Source: Heterotrichella gracilis
Taxonomy: Eukaryota; Sar; Xanthophyceae; Tribonematales; Xanthonemataceae
Length of the DNA: 64,000 nt
Assembly: GCA_032358255.1 (NCBI GenBank)
Contig: JAULBX010029046.1
Coordinates: 1-64,000 of the forward strand
Direction: 5' to 3'
Shown: positions 47,001 to 58,724 of the stretch, in pieces
Position numbering within the stretch: position 1 is the first letter of the stretch
How the letters are laid out: the number at the start of each line of letters is the position of its first letter
The notes under the pieces: model-generated
The model's database searches: none
Told to the model about the DNA's origin: nothing
Seen by the model: the letters and a program-made list of their open reading frames with translations, nothing else
Made by a program: the position numbers and the translations under genes

Positions 47001-50000
47001 CGAAAACTTGGTTGGTGCCATGACGCACATGCACCAGGCTTGCTGCGGCGCTTGCTGACGGCGCGTACTGTCACTAGTGTCTGGCGCAGCACCCTTGCGG
47101 TTTGTGGCACCTCATGCGTGCCCTGTGCGTGCAGATCATGGATATTGAAACTGCCAACAGCGAGCTCGACGACAGCAACACGCGCTTGGAGGCGGAGCTG
47201 GTGCGGGCCGCGGGGGAGAAGGATGTGCTGCGGGTTGAGAGGGATGGTCTACAGGTGGAGAGGGATGAGCTGCAGCAGCGGGTTGCCCAGCTGGAGGAGC
47301 AGCAGCTGGAGGTGCAAAGCCTGGGGCAGCGGCTAGAGGAGTCGCAGGTGGGTGCCTGACCCGACACCAATGGTACTGATTATATTGGCGTATGATTTTT
47401 CATTCGTGCGCTTCTAAATAATGAAGATTCCAAGTAGTGCATTGTGTGAATGTGGGGTCGGTGTCGTGCAGGCATCTGCGGCAGCATCGCAACAGGAGGC
47501 TGACCAGCTACGGGAGGCGGCCGCAGCCCATGAAGCCCAGCTTGCGCACCTGCATGCTGACGTGGACGCTGCCCAGGCCGCCGCAGCTGCCCTCCAGGAG
47601 CAGCTAGATGCCACCCAGGCCAGCCTTGGCGACAGCCAATCGGCGCAGGAGCAAGTGGCTGCTCTCCAAGCCCAGCTTGAGCAATCAGCTGTGGACAGTG
47701 CTGCTTGGCAGGAGCAGGTTGCTGCCCTGCAAGCGCAGGTTGACCAGTCTGCTGCTGATAGCGCAGCGTGGCAGGCACAGGTTGCTGGGCTCCAGGCGCA
47801 GGTGGACCAATCCGCTGCGGACATCGCTGCCTGGCAGGAGGCCTATGCTGCGCTGCAGGAGCAGCTGGAAGCTGAGCAGGCGGCTGCGGCGGGGGTGGCG
47901 GCGCAGCTTCAGGAGGCGCAGGCGGGAGCCAGCAAGGAGGCGGAGGCTGTTGCCAAGCTGAACGCTGAGCTGGAGGTGGCCAGGGGGGAGAATGCGTCCA
48001 TTGCCAAGGAGCTGGAGGAGACCAGGTATCTAAATTTGGCAGGCTTTCTGTCATCTGGGTTTGGTAACCTACATTGCTGGTGCTGGGGTGACATGGGCGC
48101 CAACGTTGACATGCTGCGATGCCTGCATGGCGCATCACAGGAAAGGCATGCTCGCAAGATCCTGTCGGGCCCATGCTGCATGTGGTTAACAATTACTTTT
48201 TTGGTGCGCAGGGACTCTGTGTACGGTCAGATTGGTGAGTACAAGCAGGAGATCTACAGCCTCACTGCGCAGCTGGAGGAGCTGCAGGGCCAGGCGGCGG
48301 GGCACGAGGCGGTGCAACAGCAGGTGGAGCAGCTGCGGGCGCAGCTGGAGGCAGCCACACAGGAGCTGGCATGGTGGGTGGTCTGCGGCTGGCCAGGGGC
48401 TGAGGGGTGTTTTCAGTATGTACACTGTGGGGGTCATGGGATAGTGTTCACCCCTTGCTGGATGGCGGCTTCTTGTTTCACTCAATGTCCATCCCAGCTC
48501 AAGCTGTTGTTGTTGCTTGGCTTGTGAGTGGGGGAAATGTTTGCAGGCACCAAGGGCAGGTGGCCAGCCTTGGCGAGCAGCTGGCGGCCGCTGAGGCCGC
48601 CGCTGCGCAAGGCCAGGAGGCGGCACTGCTGCAACAGCAGCTGGCAGAGATTTCACAGGTATGGACAGCATCATCATCAGCGGCCATGCATGTGCTCTGT
48701 GAAAATAGCCTGGAGAGGGAACTGTAATGGCTATAGCGTGGACTACAGGGGTATAAAGCACCAGGTGAAAGGGCAGGGTTGCATCATGTACATGAATGGC
48801 ATTGTATGCGTATTCTTGCTGATCCAGGTTGCCGCCCATGTGCAGGAGAAGGATGGGTATGTGCGGGAGCTGGAGGGGCTGATCAGCCAGACGGAGAGGC
48901 TTGTGGCAGACAACACTGCGCTGCAAGAAACAGTTGAATCCCTGAAAGCTGACCAACACCAGGCTTCCAGCGGCCTGCGGGACATGGCGAAGCAGCTGCA
49001 GGAGGCCGAATCCAGCAGGTGAGCAGCAGTGACATGATGGGGATGTGGGATTGGTACTCCAATGTGACACTGACATTGTGGGATATGCGAACCTGTAATG
49101 TACACCTAACACTGGCATTGTGGGGGCATGGGAGCCAGTCCAGCGCCTACCACTGGCATTGTGGGGCATGGGAACCAGGCCAGTCACCTACCGCTGGCAT
49201 TGTGGGGCATGGGAAGCAATCAATTTAAACCTGACCCTGCCATTGGGTTGCTGCAGGGCTGCCAGCAAGCAGCACGCGCACCAATTGCAAGGTGCGCTGG
49301 CTCAGCTCCAGCAGCAGCTCCAGGATCTCAGCAGCACCTTTGAGGGCCAGGCCGCACAGCTGACCTCCGAAGTGGAGGCCCTGCGGTCCTCCCTCCACCA
49401 GTCCCAGGCCCAAGTAGCCACACTGGAGCAGCAGGCTGCAGCCAGGGCGGCTGAGCAGGAGTCATCTGCTGCTGCTGAGGTGGACCAGCTGCGCGCCGCG
49501 TTGCAGTTCTTGGAGAGCCAGGTGGCGGGCCTGCAGCAGCAGCTGGAGGCAGCCACCGCTGCCACATCTGCTGTTGACCAGCTCCAGGCGTCGCTGCAGT
49601 TTGCTGAGAGCCACGCCGCCGCGTTGGAGCAGCAGCTGGCGGCTGTGCAGGAGGAGTGCGAGGGCCTGCGGCGGGAGGTGGGGGATGCATCTGCGCGGGG
49701 GGCGGGGGCGGAGGGGGTGCAAGCGCAGCTTGAGCAGGCAGAGGCCAGCCTGGCAGCGGCGCAGACGGAGGTTGAGGGCAAGGCTGCAGAGCTGGAGAGC
49801 ATGCAGGTGGGTCTCGTGGGTTGCTTTCCAGGGGCTGTAGTCCCCTGCAGCCCTTTGCTGCATGTGGTGGCCATGGTATAGATGAGGACATGTTGACATG
49901 GGCAATGATCAGTTTGTGTCGTGCGGAGGATATGAAGGAGCTGTGTCTACTATCTTGGCTCAGGTCACATGAGTCATGTGACCTGATCTGGCAACCGCCT

Positions 50001-51532
50001 CAATAGGGCAAGGTTTTCCACTGCCCAGCTGGGTGGGTGGTGTGTCGATCACTGCACGTACAGGATGCAGGCAATGGTGTTGTCACACGCCAGTCATGCG
50101 CATGCGGCCACACTCACAGAACCCCCATTACACCCACCCGCCTCATGCTTCAACATATTCACGTGGCGCATTCCCTTCATCGTAGGCTGCGTACGCGCAG
50201 ATGGAGCAGGCATTCAATTCCTCTGCTGAGGTCGTGCAGCAGTGGCAGACTGCATACGAGCAGCTCCAGCAACAGCAGGTGGACACGGCCGCATCACTGG
50301 AGGAGCACACCGCACGTTGCCAGGAGCTGGAGGCGCAGGTGGCAGACAGGTGCGGTCGGAGAGGTTACGTGGGTGGGCGTTGCACAGCGTATCAGTATTG
50401 TGCCTGGTTGGACCTGATGATGGATTATGGCAGTCTCATCATGTCATGGCATTGCCATGCATGTGGCATGTGGATGATCTGGCGAATGTGGCGCACAGGG
50501 AGGCATTGGCAGGCCAAGTTGCAGGGCTCCAATCGCAGCTGGAGGCAGCGCAGTCTGCTGCAGCGGTCATCCCCGCCATGCCCACCGCCTCGCCCGCCAC
50601 CCCCGCCACCGGGGGCGCCCCGCGCGGCTTCCAAATGGACCCCTCGGTGCGCCTGCGGGAGATGCACCAGCAGGTGGCGGATGTGGAGCTCCAGGTCACA
50701 CAGCTGAGGGTGAGTGGTGCCACTGACATATGCACGCCATGGGTTGTAAGGGGAAAACCACACAACCCTGGGAATGGGTTTTGCAGAGCTTGTGTCAATG
50801 GTGTAGCACCATGGTGCGACACCATTGACAGGGCCTGATTGATGTACAGGTATATGGGCAGTGACATAAGAGTAAGCTTTGCAAGGTTGTGACTGTTGGT
50901 ATCTGTATTGCAGGGCGAGAACACGGTACTGAAGCGCGACTTGGAGGCGGAGCGCAGGCGTGGTGCCGAGCTGGAGGAGCTGTACCGACAGTTCTCCATG
51001 CAGCGGCCAGCCATGCAGCGCATGGATGTGCAACAGCCTGGGGCACGGATGACCAACAAGAAGAATGAGGTGGGGAGGCACTCCGCGGCGCCATGGGCAT
51101 GTTTGTGCCACACAACGTGCAAGCGTGTACCTGCATAATTAAAGCGTGGTGGCAGGGGTCTATAAGCCAGGACTCCAACGTCACTTCCTGGTTCATGTAT
51201 TACCATGTATTATAATATAGTAGGTTGACACCCCTGGTGGTGTTGGTGCTCCACATTCCTTGCTGCATGCTTGCACCTGGGTGATAGCTGTGTTGTGGAT
51301 GCAGGACTCGCCGTTTGATGTGGAGGCCGCGGTGCTGAGCGGTGGCGGGAGCGGGTTCCAGCCACTGGCAGGGCTGCTGCGCGGTGCCGCACTCCCCTTC
51401 CGCTTGCCCCCATGCATCAAGACTGCTCACCAGCTGGACAGGGTGTCGGTAGCGCTGGACCAACGGCCGCTGGCGCGCGCTGCACTGTTGGCCTACATGG
51501 TCATATTGCACGTGCTTGTATTTATCACGTAG
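44025..51532 (+). CDS. Golgin: long coiled-coil Golgi tether with C-terminal membrane anchor
   Basis: Fifteen exons (44025-44075, 44160-45026, 45198-45421, 45735-46386, 46853-46969, 47135-47347, 47472-48025, 48212-48373, 48547-48658, 48828-49018, 49257-49806, 50186-50349, 50499-50709, 50914-51069, 51305-51532) encode 1483 residues. The N-terminus (KKQASLEAGRRKLEEFKKK) is a basic helix like the p115-binding end of GM130 and the start of plant BLISTER. Residues 30-240 are acidic and disordered. From about 245 on it is almost all Gln/Ala/Glu-rich coiled coil, including three 21-residue units of the form QVAALQAQVDQSAADSAAWQ. A Pro-rich break lies near residue 1275. The end RPLARAALLAYMVILHVLVF is a tail anchor as in golgin-84 and CASP. 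The role is probably vesicle tethering or Golgi stacking. Intron 4 has a GC donor. Confidence 0.85.
46387..46852 (+). other. GC-AG intron in the golgin gene
   Basis: The exon ends CTGGCGCAG and the intron opens gcaagt, the standard consensus for rare GC donors. The next exon starts after TTGCAG at 46853 in the same phase. No GT nearby keeps the frame. Confidence 0.75.
46424..46470 (+). repeat. Copy of the end of golgin exon 4 with its GC donor
   Basis: GAAGCTGTCGCAGG, a GCGCAGGAAG-like part and GCAAGTGCAGCA recur about 75-95 bases after the original (46331-46400). The copy keeps the gcaagt donor. Confidence 0.8.
49050..49240 (+). repeat. Intronic minisatellite, golgin intron 10
   Basis: Four units of about 45-50 bases share the core ACTGGCATTGTGGGGCATGGGA. 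The array ends some 20 bases before the acceptor at 49256. Confidence 0.85.
49961..49985. repeat. Perfect 25-bp palindrome in golgin intron
   Basis: Twelve-base arms CAGGTCACATGA and TCATGTGACCTG flank one central G. Each arm contains CACATG/CATGTG, an E-box-like core. Confidence 0.9.
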
Positions 51533-52248
51533 CGTGCAGTCCTTGCCATTGTCAAGAGGCTGCCTCGCATGCGTACAAGGGTGGCAGACCGATCCGGACG
51601 AGGGCAGTGGTGCATGCCAAACGTACACTGCACAGCATTGGGCTAAAGTTTGATCCCATAGTTTCCCAGGCGTGTACAGCAACAGCGGTGGCAGCCGCAT
51701 GCCAGTGTTTTGTTGTGTATTTGTTAGGGTTTTTTAGGGTGTGAAAGGAGCACATTTTGAAGTCGTCTTTGGCTGGGTCGTTGCCTACCATGGGTGGCTT
51801 GCTGCATGCGAGCATGAGGACTCAGTCTGCGTACCACTGTCGCAATATCCATAAACTGACTGTCCAAGTTTGTATTGAGAACTGTGGCATTTCCCACTTT
51901 GACTTGCATGCGGCAAGATTATGCAAGCCTCCCGTTTTATTTCGAGGTGTGTGTTGTAACTCAAAGTATGCTTTATATAACACCACACTTGTGGTCTGTA
52001 CCGGCATTTCCTCCATATGGATATCCACAGCATGCAGCATTTGAGGCCTTCGCAGTGTGCGCTCTGCCCAACTGACAGGTTTAGACCAGGTTGCAAGAGC
52101 CCTATAGGGCAACCCTCTGCAACCCTTCGCCCTGGACCCTTGTAGGGTATTCAGGGTCAGCACTGCCACGTCGGATCAGTCAGAGCAATTCATTCGCGGC
52201 TGGGACTCGACGAGGCGAGCTGCACCGCCCAAGCTGTCAGGTGATTGT
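51533..52248. other. Golgin 3' UTR and BCCP promoter
   Basis: Same-direction spacer. TGTAA at 51955-51959, about 425 bases after the stop, could end the golgin mRNA, leaving under 300 bases for the BCCP promoter. Confidence 0.5.
51955..51959 (+). terminator. Candidate TGTAA poly(A) signal for golgin
   Basis: First good sense-strand TGTAA downstream of the golgin stop. Confidence 0.35.
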
Positions 52249-54210
52249 ATGATATCGGTGCTTCAGCTGGCCTGTACGTTGCTGCTTTCGCATAACAAGT
52301 TGGTTATATCCGTCTTCTTCACCTCTGTGCCTTCAAACGCCAAGTTCTGTAGGTGCTCCCGCCCTTGCATCCACAGACATAAAGCCTCTCACTCCTTGTG
52401 CACGGCTTGTCGCTTTGAAGGCACAAAATGCTGTCAATGGAAGCCGTTCGTGGGCAAACTGTGGTGCCGTCCACACACAGCGCCAGCTCGTCAAGGAGGC
52501 TTTACAGCAAACCTGCGCGGCCAGCGGGCAGCAAAGTAAGGACCCACACGCATGCTGCACATTGAACGACTGTAGCAAGGCTGTGCCCTTGGCAGGGCCT
52601 ATGGGATGGCGTGCAGTCCGTGGTTGTAAGAATGGGCGTTACCTAGGCAAGGTGTAGGTCAATTACCGTCCGCAAACTCTAGTGGGTACACCCCAGTGGC
52701 ATGGAACCTTGAGTGCAGGACTGCATCCCTTTCGCCACGGTACACAAGGCTACCAGCCTGCAGCTATTGGTACTGGAGTGAGGTCGTAGGTTGCGTTGCG
52801 TGATCTAGGCTGTCCACACCGGTGTTTTGCCTGGTTTAAGGCTTTGTACTTAATGCAACTGTCGGATAAGGAGCAATGCCGCATTACATTTGGCTCGGAG
52901 CTAGCCAAATTTACAGAGTAGCGGGGTGGACACCCCGCCTGCTATTTATAAACCCACGTTATCTCAGTGATCCCGCTTGTGTAGGGAAGTGATCCCGGTT
53001 GATTGCAGGCTCGTACCCACCGGTCCGCTCTTCCATGCCTCTCGCCGAGTGCCATGACCTGACTGCTGCTTGTGTTTGATAGGTGGCCTTCAGGCCCCTT
53101 GTGGCAGCCAAGGCAGCAGCAGAGGCTGTCAGCGCTGTGGAGAACGGCAACGGCGCCGTGCTGGAGTTCGACGAGATAACAGATATCATTCGGTGCGCAG
53201 CCCATCTGGGTGTGTTGTATGTCTTGCAGTGTCGGACGCCAGAGTCTTGCGGGCACATGTCACGACAGGGGCTGCGTTGCAGTGCACCATTCCGCCATAC
53301 AACTAAACCCAATACGAAAGCCAAGCCTCAGATCACGTTCTGGTGATGGGGCAGCCCATGTGCCTTTGGGGATTGTTGTGCTCACCACGTAGTGGGGTGA
53401 TCTCAGACCACTGTCTGCTTTCCTCCCTCTGGGAGCTGTTGCAACTAGCAGCGCTGTTTTCAGACAGCGTCTTTGAACAGTGCCTCCACCTGCAGGTTGG
53501 TACACGACACCGACATTGTGGACTTTGAACTCAAGAACAGCAAGTTCTCCTTGGCCATCAAGAAGAAGGAGGCTCTGGAGCCCGTCGCGGTGAGTCACCC
53601 ACTGCATATGACAAGCATACTTGGGTAATCACCTGCTCTTCACCTTATCGCCTGACATTTGGCACACTGCATCGCATCTGGGTGCATGCCACCTTGTGCG
53701 AACTACAAAGCTGCCGGCAGTACGATATGGGTTGTTGTGCTTCTGTGCCAGGTGGCTGCCCCCGCCCCAGTGTACATCTCTGGACCTGCCCCTGCTGCCG
53801 CGCCAGCACCAGCCGCAGCACCAGCACCAGCGGCTCCTGCCGCGCCAGCACCTGCAGCGGCCGCACCACCACCACCACCTGCCCCAGCTGCCAAGGTTGA
53901 TGGCATGGAGGTACGCCACCACCATGCCCTGTGTGCAGATTGCCTCTTGCAATGCCCACCTCCCTGCAGTCGTTCTAATATACGTGTACACCGGTCCTGC
54001 TGATGGGTACCAAACTCGGGTGGCCAATGCGGTCTTTGTGGCTCTGGGGATTGCCGCCAGTGATCTTGGGTTCCGCACTCACCCCTGCATGGTGGCCTGC
54101 AGATTGCCTCCCCCATGGGCGGAACCTTCTACGGCTCCCCCGCCCCCGGCGAGCCCCATTTTGTGAAGGAGGGTGACCGCATCACCAAGGGCCAAACCAT
54201 CTGCATCATT

Positions 54211-54241
<31 letters not shown>

Positions 54242-54922
54242 TGGGTGCAGGCTTCATGGCATCTGCATCTGCCATGGCATCTGCATCTGCCGTGGCATCT
54301 GCAATGCTGGGCAAGGCATCACGATGTGAACCGAGGCCATTGCTTGCAAACCATGTCCAACATGCAGCCCACATCAAGATTGTTGTCATGATTTTTGTGT
54401 CAACTTATTTGCAAATAAGGTCCAACATGCAGCCCATCTTGAGATGAACGTCATGGTTGGGTGGCGATGTGCGCCTGGCTGTAGTTGATTGTTTCCCCCG
54501 TGTCTGCAGGCTGAGGTCAGCGGCGAGGTGGTCAAGCTTTTGCTGGACAACGGCACCCCAGTCAGCCCGGGCCAGGTGGGTGGCCACACACCACGCGCAT
54601 GGCACAATTTGTGTGAATCCTGGCATGATCACACAATCATTCATCATTGTGATCATCACTGGATCACCAATCAGCCGCGTTGGTAACCATCTCATTCACG
54701 TGGTGAGAACATATCAACTCACTCTTGGTTCTGCGTGTGGCAAGCATCTTGCATGCAACACTCTGTATAAGGGGCAACCCAGTTCACCTGCAATTGTGCA
54801 TCCATGAGGTGCACAAACGCCATGCTAGATGGCTGAGCGGCCAGCCAGGACTTAGGGCGATGCCAAGTTGCTGACGGGGTTTGTGTGGTGTGCAGACCCT
54901 CATGATCATCAGGCCGTCGTAG
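52249..54922 (+). CDS. BCCP: Biotin carboxyl carrier protein of plastid acetyl-CoA carboxylase
   Basis: Carries the biotin that passes carboxyl groups between carboxylase and transferase in fatty-acid synthesis. Likely exons: 52249-52273, 52353-52535, (unresolved), 53083-53192, 53496-53589, 53752-53910, 54103-54240, 54510-54575, 54896-54922. The N-terminus, [16 protein letters not shown] onward, is transit-peptide-like. Then come the BCCP pre-domain ([20 protein letters not shown]), a Pro/Ala linker (exon 53752-53910), and the biotinyl domain: [38 protein letters not shown] with the biotin Lys, then [18 protein letters not shown]. The end TLMIIRP is normal. From 53083 on the model is firm. 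Between exon 2 and 53083 the phase fails by two bases, so either a short exon is missing (14 bases at 53009-53022 would fit) or exon 2 runs to 52651. Confidence 0.92.
54256..54310 (+). repeat. Three tandem 18-bp units in BCCP intron
   Basis: The unit ATGGCATCTGCATCTGCC repeats from just after the donor of the biotin-site exon. A second direct repeat, TCCAACATGCAGCCCA, occurs at about 54356 and 54421 in the same intron. Confidence 0.85.
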
Positions 54923-56611
54923 ATAGCCAGCGAGGCAGGCGCCCAGCGAGGTAGGCGCCTGTACGCATGGGTTGTGCTGAGCCCATATGGTGCGTGCGCG
55001 TGGTGACAGGCTCTGGCGTTGGTGAAGGCGTCGCTGGCGGACACTGGCAGTGGCAATGCAGTCATGGCAGCAACAACTGTCTCGGCAAGCTAGCATTAGC
55101 TAGTGCTAAGTTAGATAAGGAGCTGTGCAGCTAGGCGCATGCGACCTCATTTATTTAGCTGCTCCATGCTCTCAGCATCATGGCCATATATGTTGGAGGT
55201 TTCAACTCAGCTGGAGTGAGATTGTACAAGTGGCGAAAGGGGGGGGGGTAGCTCACAGGCGCTGCCTTGCAAGCTGCATGCTGAGGGTTGCGGTCATTGG
55301 GTTGGAAAGCTAGCTCGCTATCAGCAAACTCGGCAAAATCTGGTATCAAGCTAGCAGTTGTGACAGCAGGGTGTGTTGCTATTGCCTCCGGTGGAATGGA
55401 TCTGTGCCAGACTGTTAAAGTTTGCAAGGCCATGGCGTTGTGACAGGTACTGATTGCTGCAACACGCGCAGGTGCTGTACTGTACACCTGTTGGTTGGTA
55501 GGATGTGGTATGTTGGAGAGTGTGTATATTTTCGTAGTATTGCCAGCTCAAGACTGCAATGGCATGACTTGCCTGCGTTGGCAGTGATTGCCGATGTGAA
55601 GCTTGGACTAGTTGTTTACCTTGTCACATGTGTGTGGGACTGGGCCATTGGTGGTAGTGTGGGACTGGCATGGTGGCTTTAGGCCTAGTAGAGCCACTCA
55701 GAGGCTCAGTCTGACTGGGCATGCTGTTTCTGCCAAAGAAATTTGTTTGTGGCCCTTCCCCCCCACCATTCCCCCCCACCATTGCCATTTGACCAAGACC
55801 CTTCTATTATTTCCTTTAATCCTTACGCAGGGTAAATTCCCATCACACTACTGTAACTCTTTCATTGACAAGGGTCAATGTCTGGCAGTGCCATCGTCAC
55901 GCCATGCATGCATGAAGCATGTTGAATAGCCCTGAGGCTGAGAAATACCGTGGAATTGATCCATGTCGGTCCAGCCGTTGATGCCGTCATGCAAGCACCA
56001 GCTGTCAAGGTTGACAATAATACACTAAGTGGTCTTGGTGCAAGTGTGGCACAAAAGAAAATGAAATATATGAAGTCAATCGTACTATGACTCCATGAAG
56101 ATATTCATATTGAGCAGCAAATAGCAATTATTATGTTGTCAATCCATCCACAAAAACATCCTGATAAATTTAACTTCTCAATGAGCGGGTGGGCTAAGCG
56201 GGCGGGCCATATGGCCCTGCCGGCATTGTGCAAGCAGGCTGGAGATTTAATGGCCATGACCTGGTGGTCATCACTGCGCAGGCAGAGTAAACAATCCAAT
56301 TGTACTGCTTGCAACAGAGTAGCGTCAAAGTCCACCTGGTGGGCATCACTGAACAGGTGAAGTAGACGATCCAAATGATAAACTGTTTGCAAATCTTGAT
56401 AACAGAATAGCGTCAATGTCCAGCGGTACCAGAACGCGTGCAGTACACGTGCATTGCCATGCACACAGCACCCTAGACAGCCCCATATCAGCAGTGCGTG
56501 GCCGCCAATCTGACCCTTTGTATGCGCCATCACAATTCCGGTGAGCGCCTGCCTATCTCACACCTCGCAAGCGCACGTTCATCCCCCTGGAGCATGGCAT
56601 GCGCATCCCCA
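54923..56611. other. Convergent spacer after BCCP
   Basis: Contains BCCP 3' UTR and the 3' flank of the gene at 56612-58155. TGTAA at 55852-55856 is the nearest sense signal I see for BCCP. No coding exon recognised. A tandem duplication lies at about 56255-56425. Confidence 0.5.
56255..56425. repeat. Two diverged tandem units of about 80 bp
   Basis: Shared blocks in order: CTGGTGG(T/G)CATCACTG, CAGG, AGTA(A/G)AC(A/G)ATCCAA, CTG(C/T)TTGCAA, ACAGA(G/A)TAGCGTCAA, GTCCA. Confidence 0.7.
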
Positions 56612-58155
56612 TCATGCCCCATACTTTGGGGCGCATGCCAGCTTGTACGCCAGCTCATGCAGCAACCTGTCTGCCCTGATGCAGCCATTGCCACCTTGCG
56701 CCAGGATGTCCTCAACAGCAAAATGCTGCAGTGCATCCCGCCTGCATACACACAGGCACGCATGTTGCACTGCATCTGTAATGCACGCAGCCTTGCATGT
56801 ACCAATTGCAGCATTGAAAGTAGAAGCCAGTGCAAAGGTACCTTGTCACTCCATCCAGGTGCTGGATGCAGATGATGGACTGCGCCCCTGCCTCTCCCGC
56901 TGCGCCCCCCATCTGGAAGCTTTGCATTGGCTTTGATATCCGGATGCCATCGGACTTCATGTGCACACTGGCTGTGCTCATCGGTGGCAGGGGGATGGCA
57001 CCTGCCTCCCCAGACAGCACCAGCGCCAGCAGCAGGGATTCATGCACACCTGGCTTCTGCAACAGCTCCTTCAGCAGCGCATCCAGCCACTCCATCGATG
57101 CACAGCACCGCTCCTCGCTGCTCAGAGGGCCTGCCTGATGCTCGCCAGGAGCGCCAGGAGCTGCGCTCTCCAAGAGGGGGCAGCTGTCACCAGGTTGCTT
57201 TAGACCGACATGCAGCACGAGCAGGTCCACAGTGGTGTCAGAGTCGTAATGCTGGTCGCCTTCACCTTGCAGGCCAGCGGGCATCCTGGGCGTGGCCAGG
57301 GTTGGTGGCTTCACTCCTACACAGGACAGGCATGCGGGGTTTTGGGCATGGCTTGTCTTTCCTGGCAACATGCACATTGCGGAGGACTCACCTAACCGGT
57401 CAATGACCAACTGTGCGGTGGCACTTGGGCTTGGCAGAGCCATGTCGCCATCAATGCCATTGCCTGATGGCAGCTCATCATGCCTGTTGAACTCGTACTT
57501 GTCAACTGCAGCCGCGCTGCTGTGCTTGTTGTAGGCAAGCCCAGCCGAGATACCCTTGAACCTGTGACCGGGGAAGCCACGTCAGCCAAGGTGGCAACCC
57601 AAAACAGCATATGACACGGCTGCAGTAATGCGTCTCCATGCGGGGATTGGCACTACCTTGCCTTGAGGGACAGACCAGTCTGTTTCACTCCCTGCAGAGC
57701 AGAAGAGTTGGAAATGTATGAATTCTGCTTGTACCACAACGGAATTTAACCACTTGTGCACCAACCCATGTCCATACCTGTTCCTGCTCTGGTGCTCCAA
57801 GGAGTGTGTCCAGCAACGCTCCACCTGTGCAGCCTGTTGATAACTAGGTGTTAGTAACTGCGCACTGAGTCTGTCTAAGCGAGACAACTAGATGACTATC
57901 TGCATGGGTGCTACCTCCTGAGCCTGGCGCATACAACAGGCCACTGACGCCCTTCTGTACAAGCTTGTCCAAGTGGAGGAGTGGCTCTGGCGGTGCTGAA
58001 CCAGGGAGAAAGCCCTCACAGAACAGCAGGAGGCACTTGGGAGGTGGATCCTGCCTTGCACTTGCTATGTAAAAGTCGTCACCCACTGCCCCCCACGAGC
58101 TGTCTAGGCAGGTTGTGCAGTCACAGGGTTCTCGCTTGGGACGCACCCTCGGCAT
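56612..58155 (-). CDS. Green-lineage protein resembling phosphoglycerate-mutase/phosphatase-like plant family
   Basis: Six exons (58155-57915, 57824-57778, 57691-57657, 57561-57392, 57265-56842, 56741-56612) encode 348 residues. From MPRVRPKREPCDC, conserved-looking blocks are LLLFCEGFLPGSAPPEPLL, LDKLVQKGVSGLLYAPGSGG, GALLDTLLGAPEQEQ, FKGISAGLAYNK, VDLLVLHVGL, and the end RADRLLHELAYKLACAPKYGA. The last block, including PKYGA at the very end, matches plant proteins of the same length often labelled alkaline-phosphatase-like or phosphoglycerate-mutase-like; I recall that family only in outline. I see no full set of metal ligands of the alkaline-phosphatase fold, so catalysis is doubtful. The ATG at 58155 is the first in frame. 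The last acceptor was chosen for phase and to keep TRRDALQHFAVED. Confidence 0.75.
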
Positions 58156-58724
58156 TCTGTCAACTGGGCTCTGCACCTACGCTATCTGTTGATAGAACTG
58201 CCTAGAATAAGATGCTTCTGGCCCCCAACGCAGCTCACAAACTACACGGCATGGTTTGCACTGGTTGGACCCTTAATAATTGCTGAAGCAACGACGTGAA
58301 GGCTTTCGTTAACTGCTACCGCCCAGAAGAACCCTATAATAAAACGGGTACAGCAAAATGTTGCAAATTGTGGAAGTCCCACAACTTAAGGCACAAGTTT
58401 GTATTTGAGTTTCGTATCAGTTTCACAGTTCAAGCTGTTCCGGTATACATATATATGCAGCTGTTCCGGAAAGGCTGCATAGGTGCAACCCGGCAATACA
58501 ACGATAATAAATTTTGAAAAAGTGTTGGGCTTGTGACAATTAACGCTCAAGTATCCCTGAAGCACATGCATGCTGTCGAAATAGGGGTGCAGAGCACCTA
58601 GGTTGTGGCGTGTGACGTTCGCTTCAACGGCGTGCTCTGTTCCGACACAACCCCACACTGGCAAAGCTGAGAGAAGTCAACATGGCACTCCTGTTCTAGG
58701 CGCGGGGTGGCCAGCAACAGCAGG
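58156..58724. other. Divergent promoter gap
   Basis: 569 bases between two divergent ATGs. AGCTGTTCCGG occurs twice around a TATACATATATA stretch (58430-58472). No exon seen. Confidence 0.5.
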
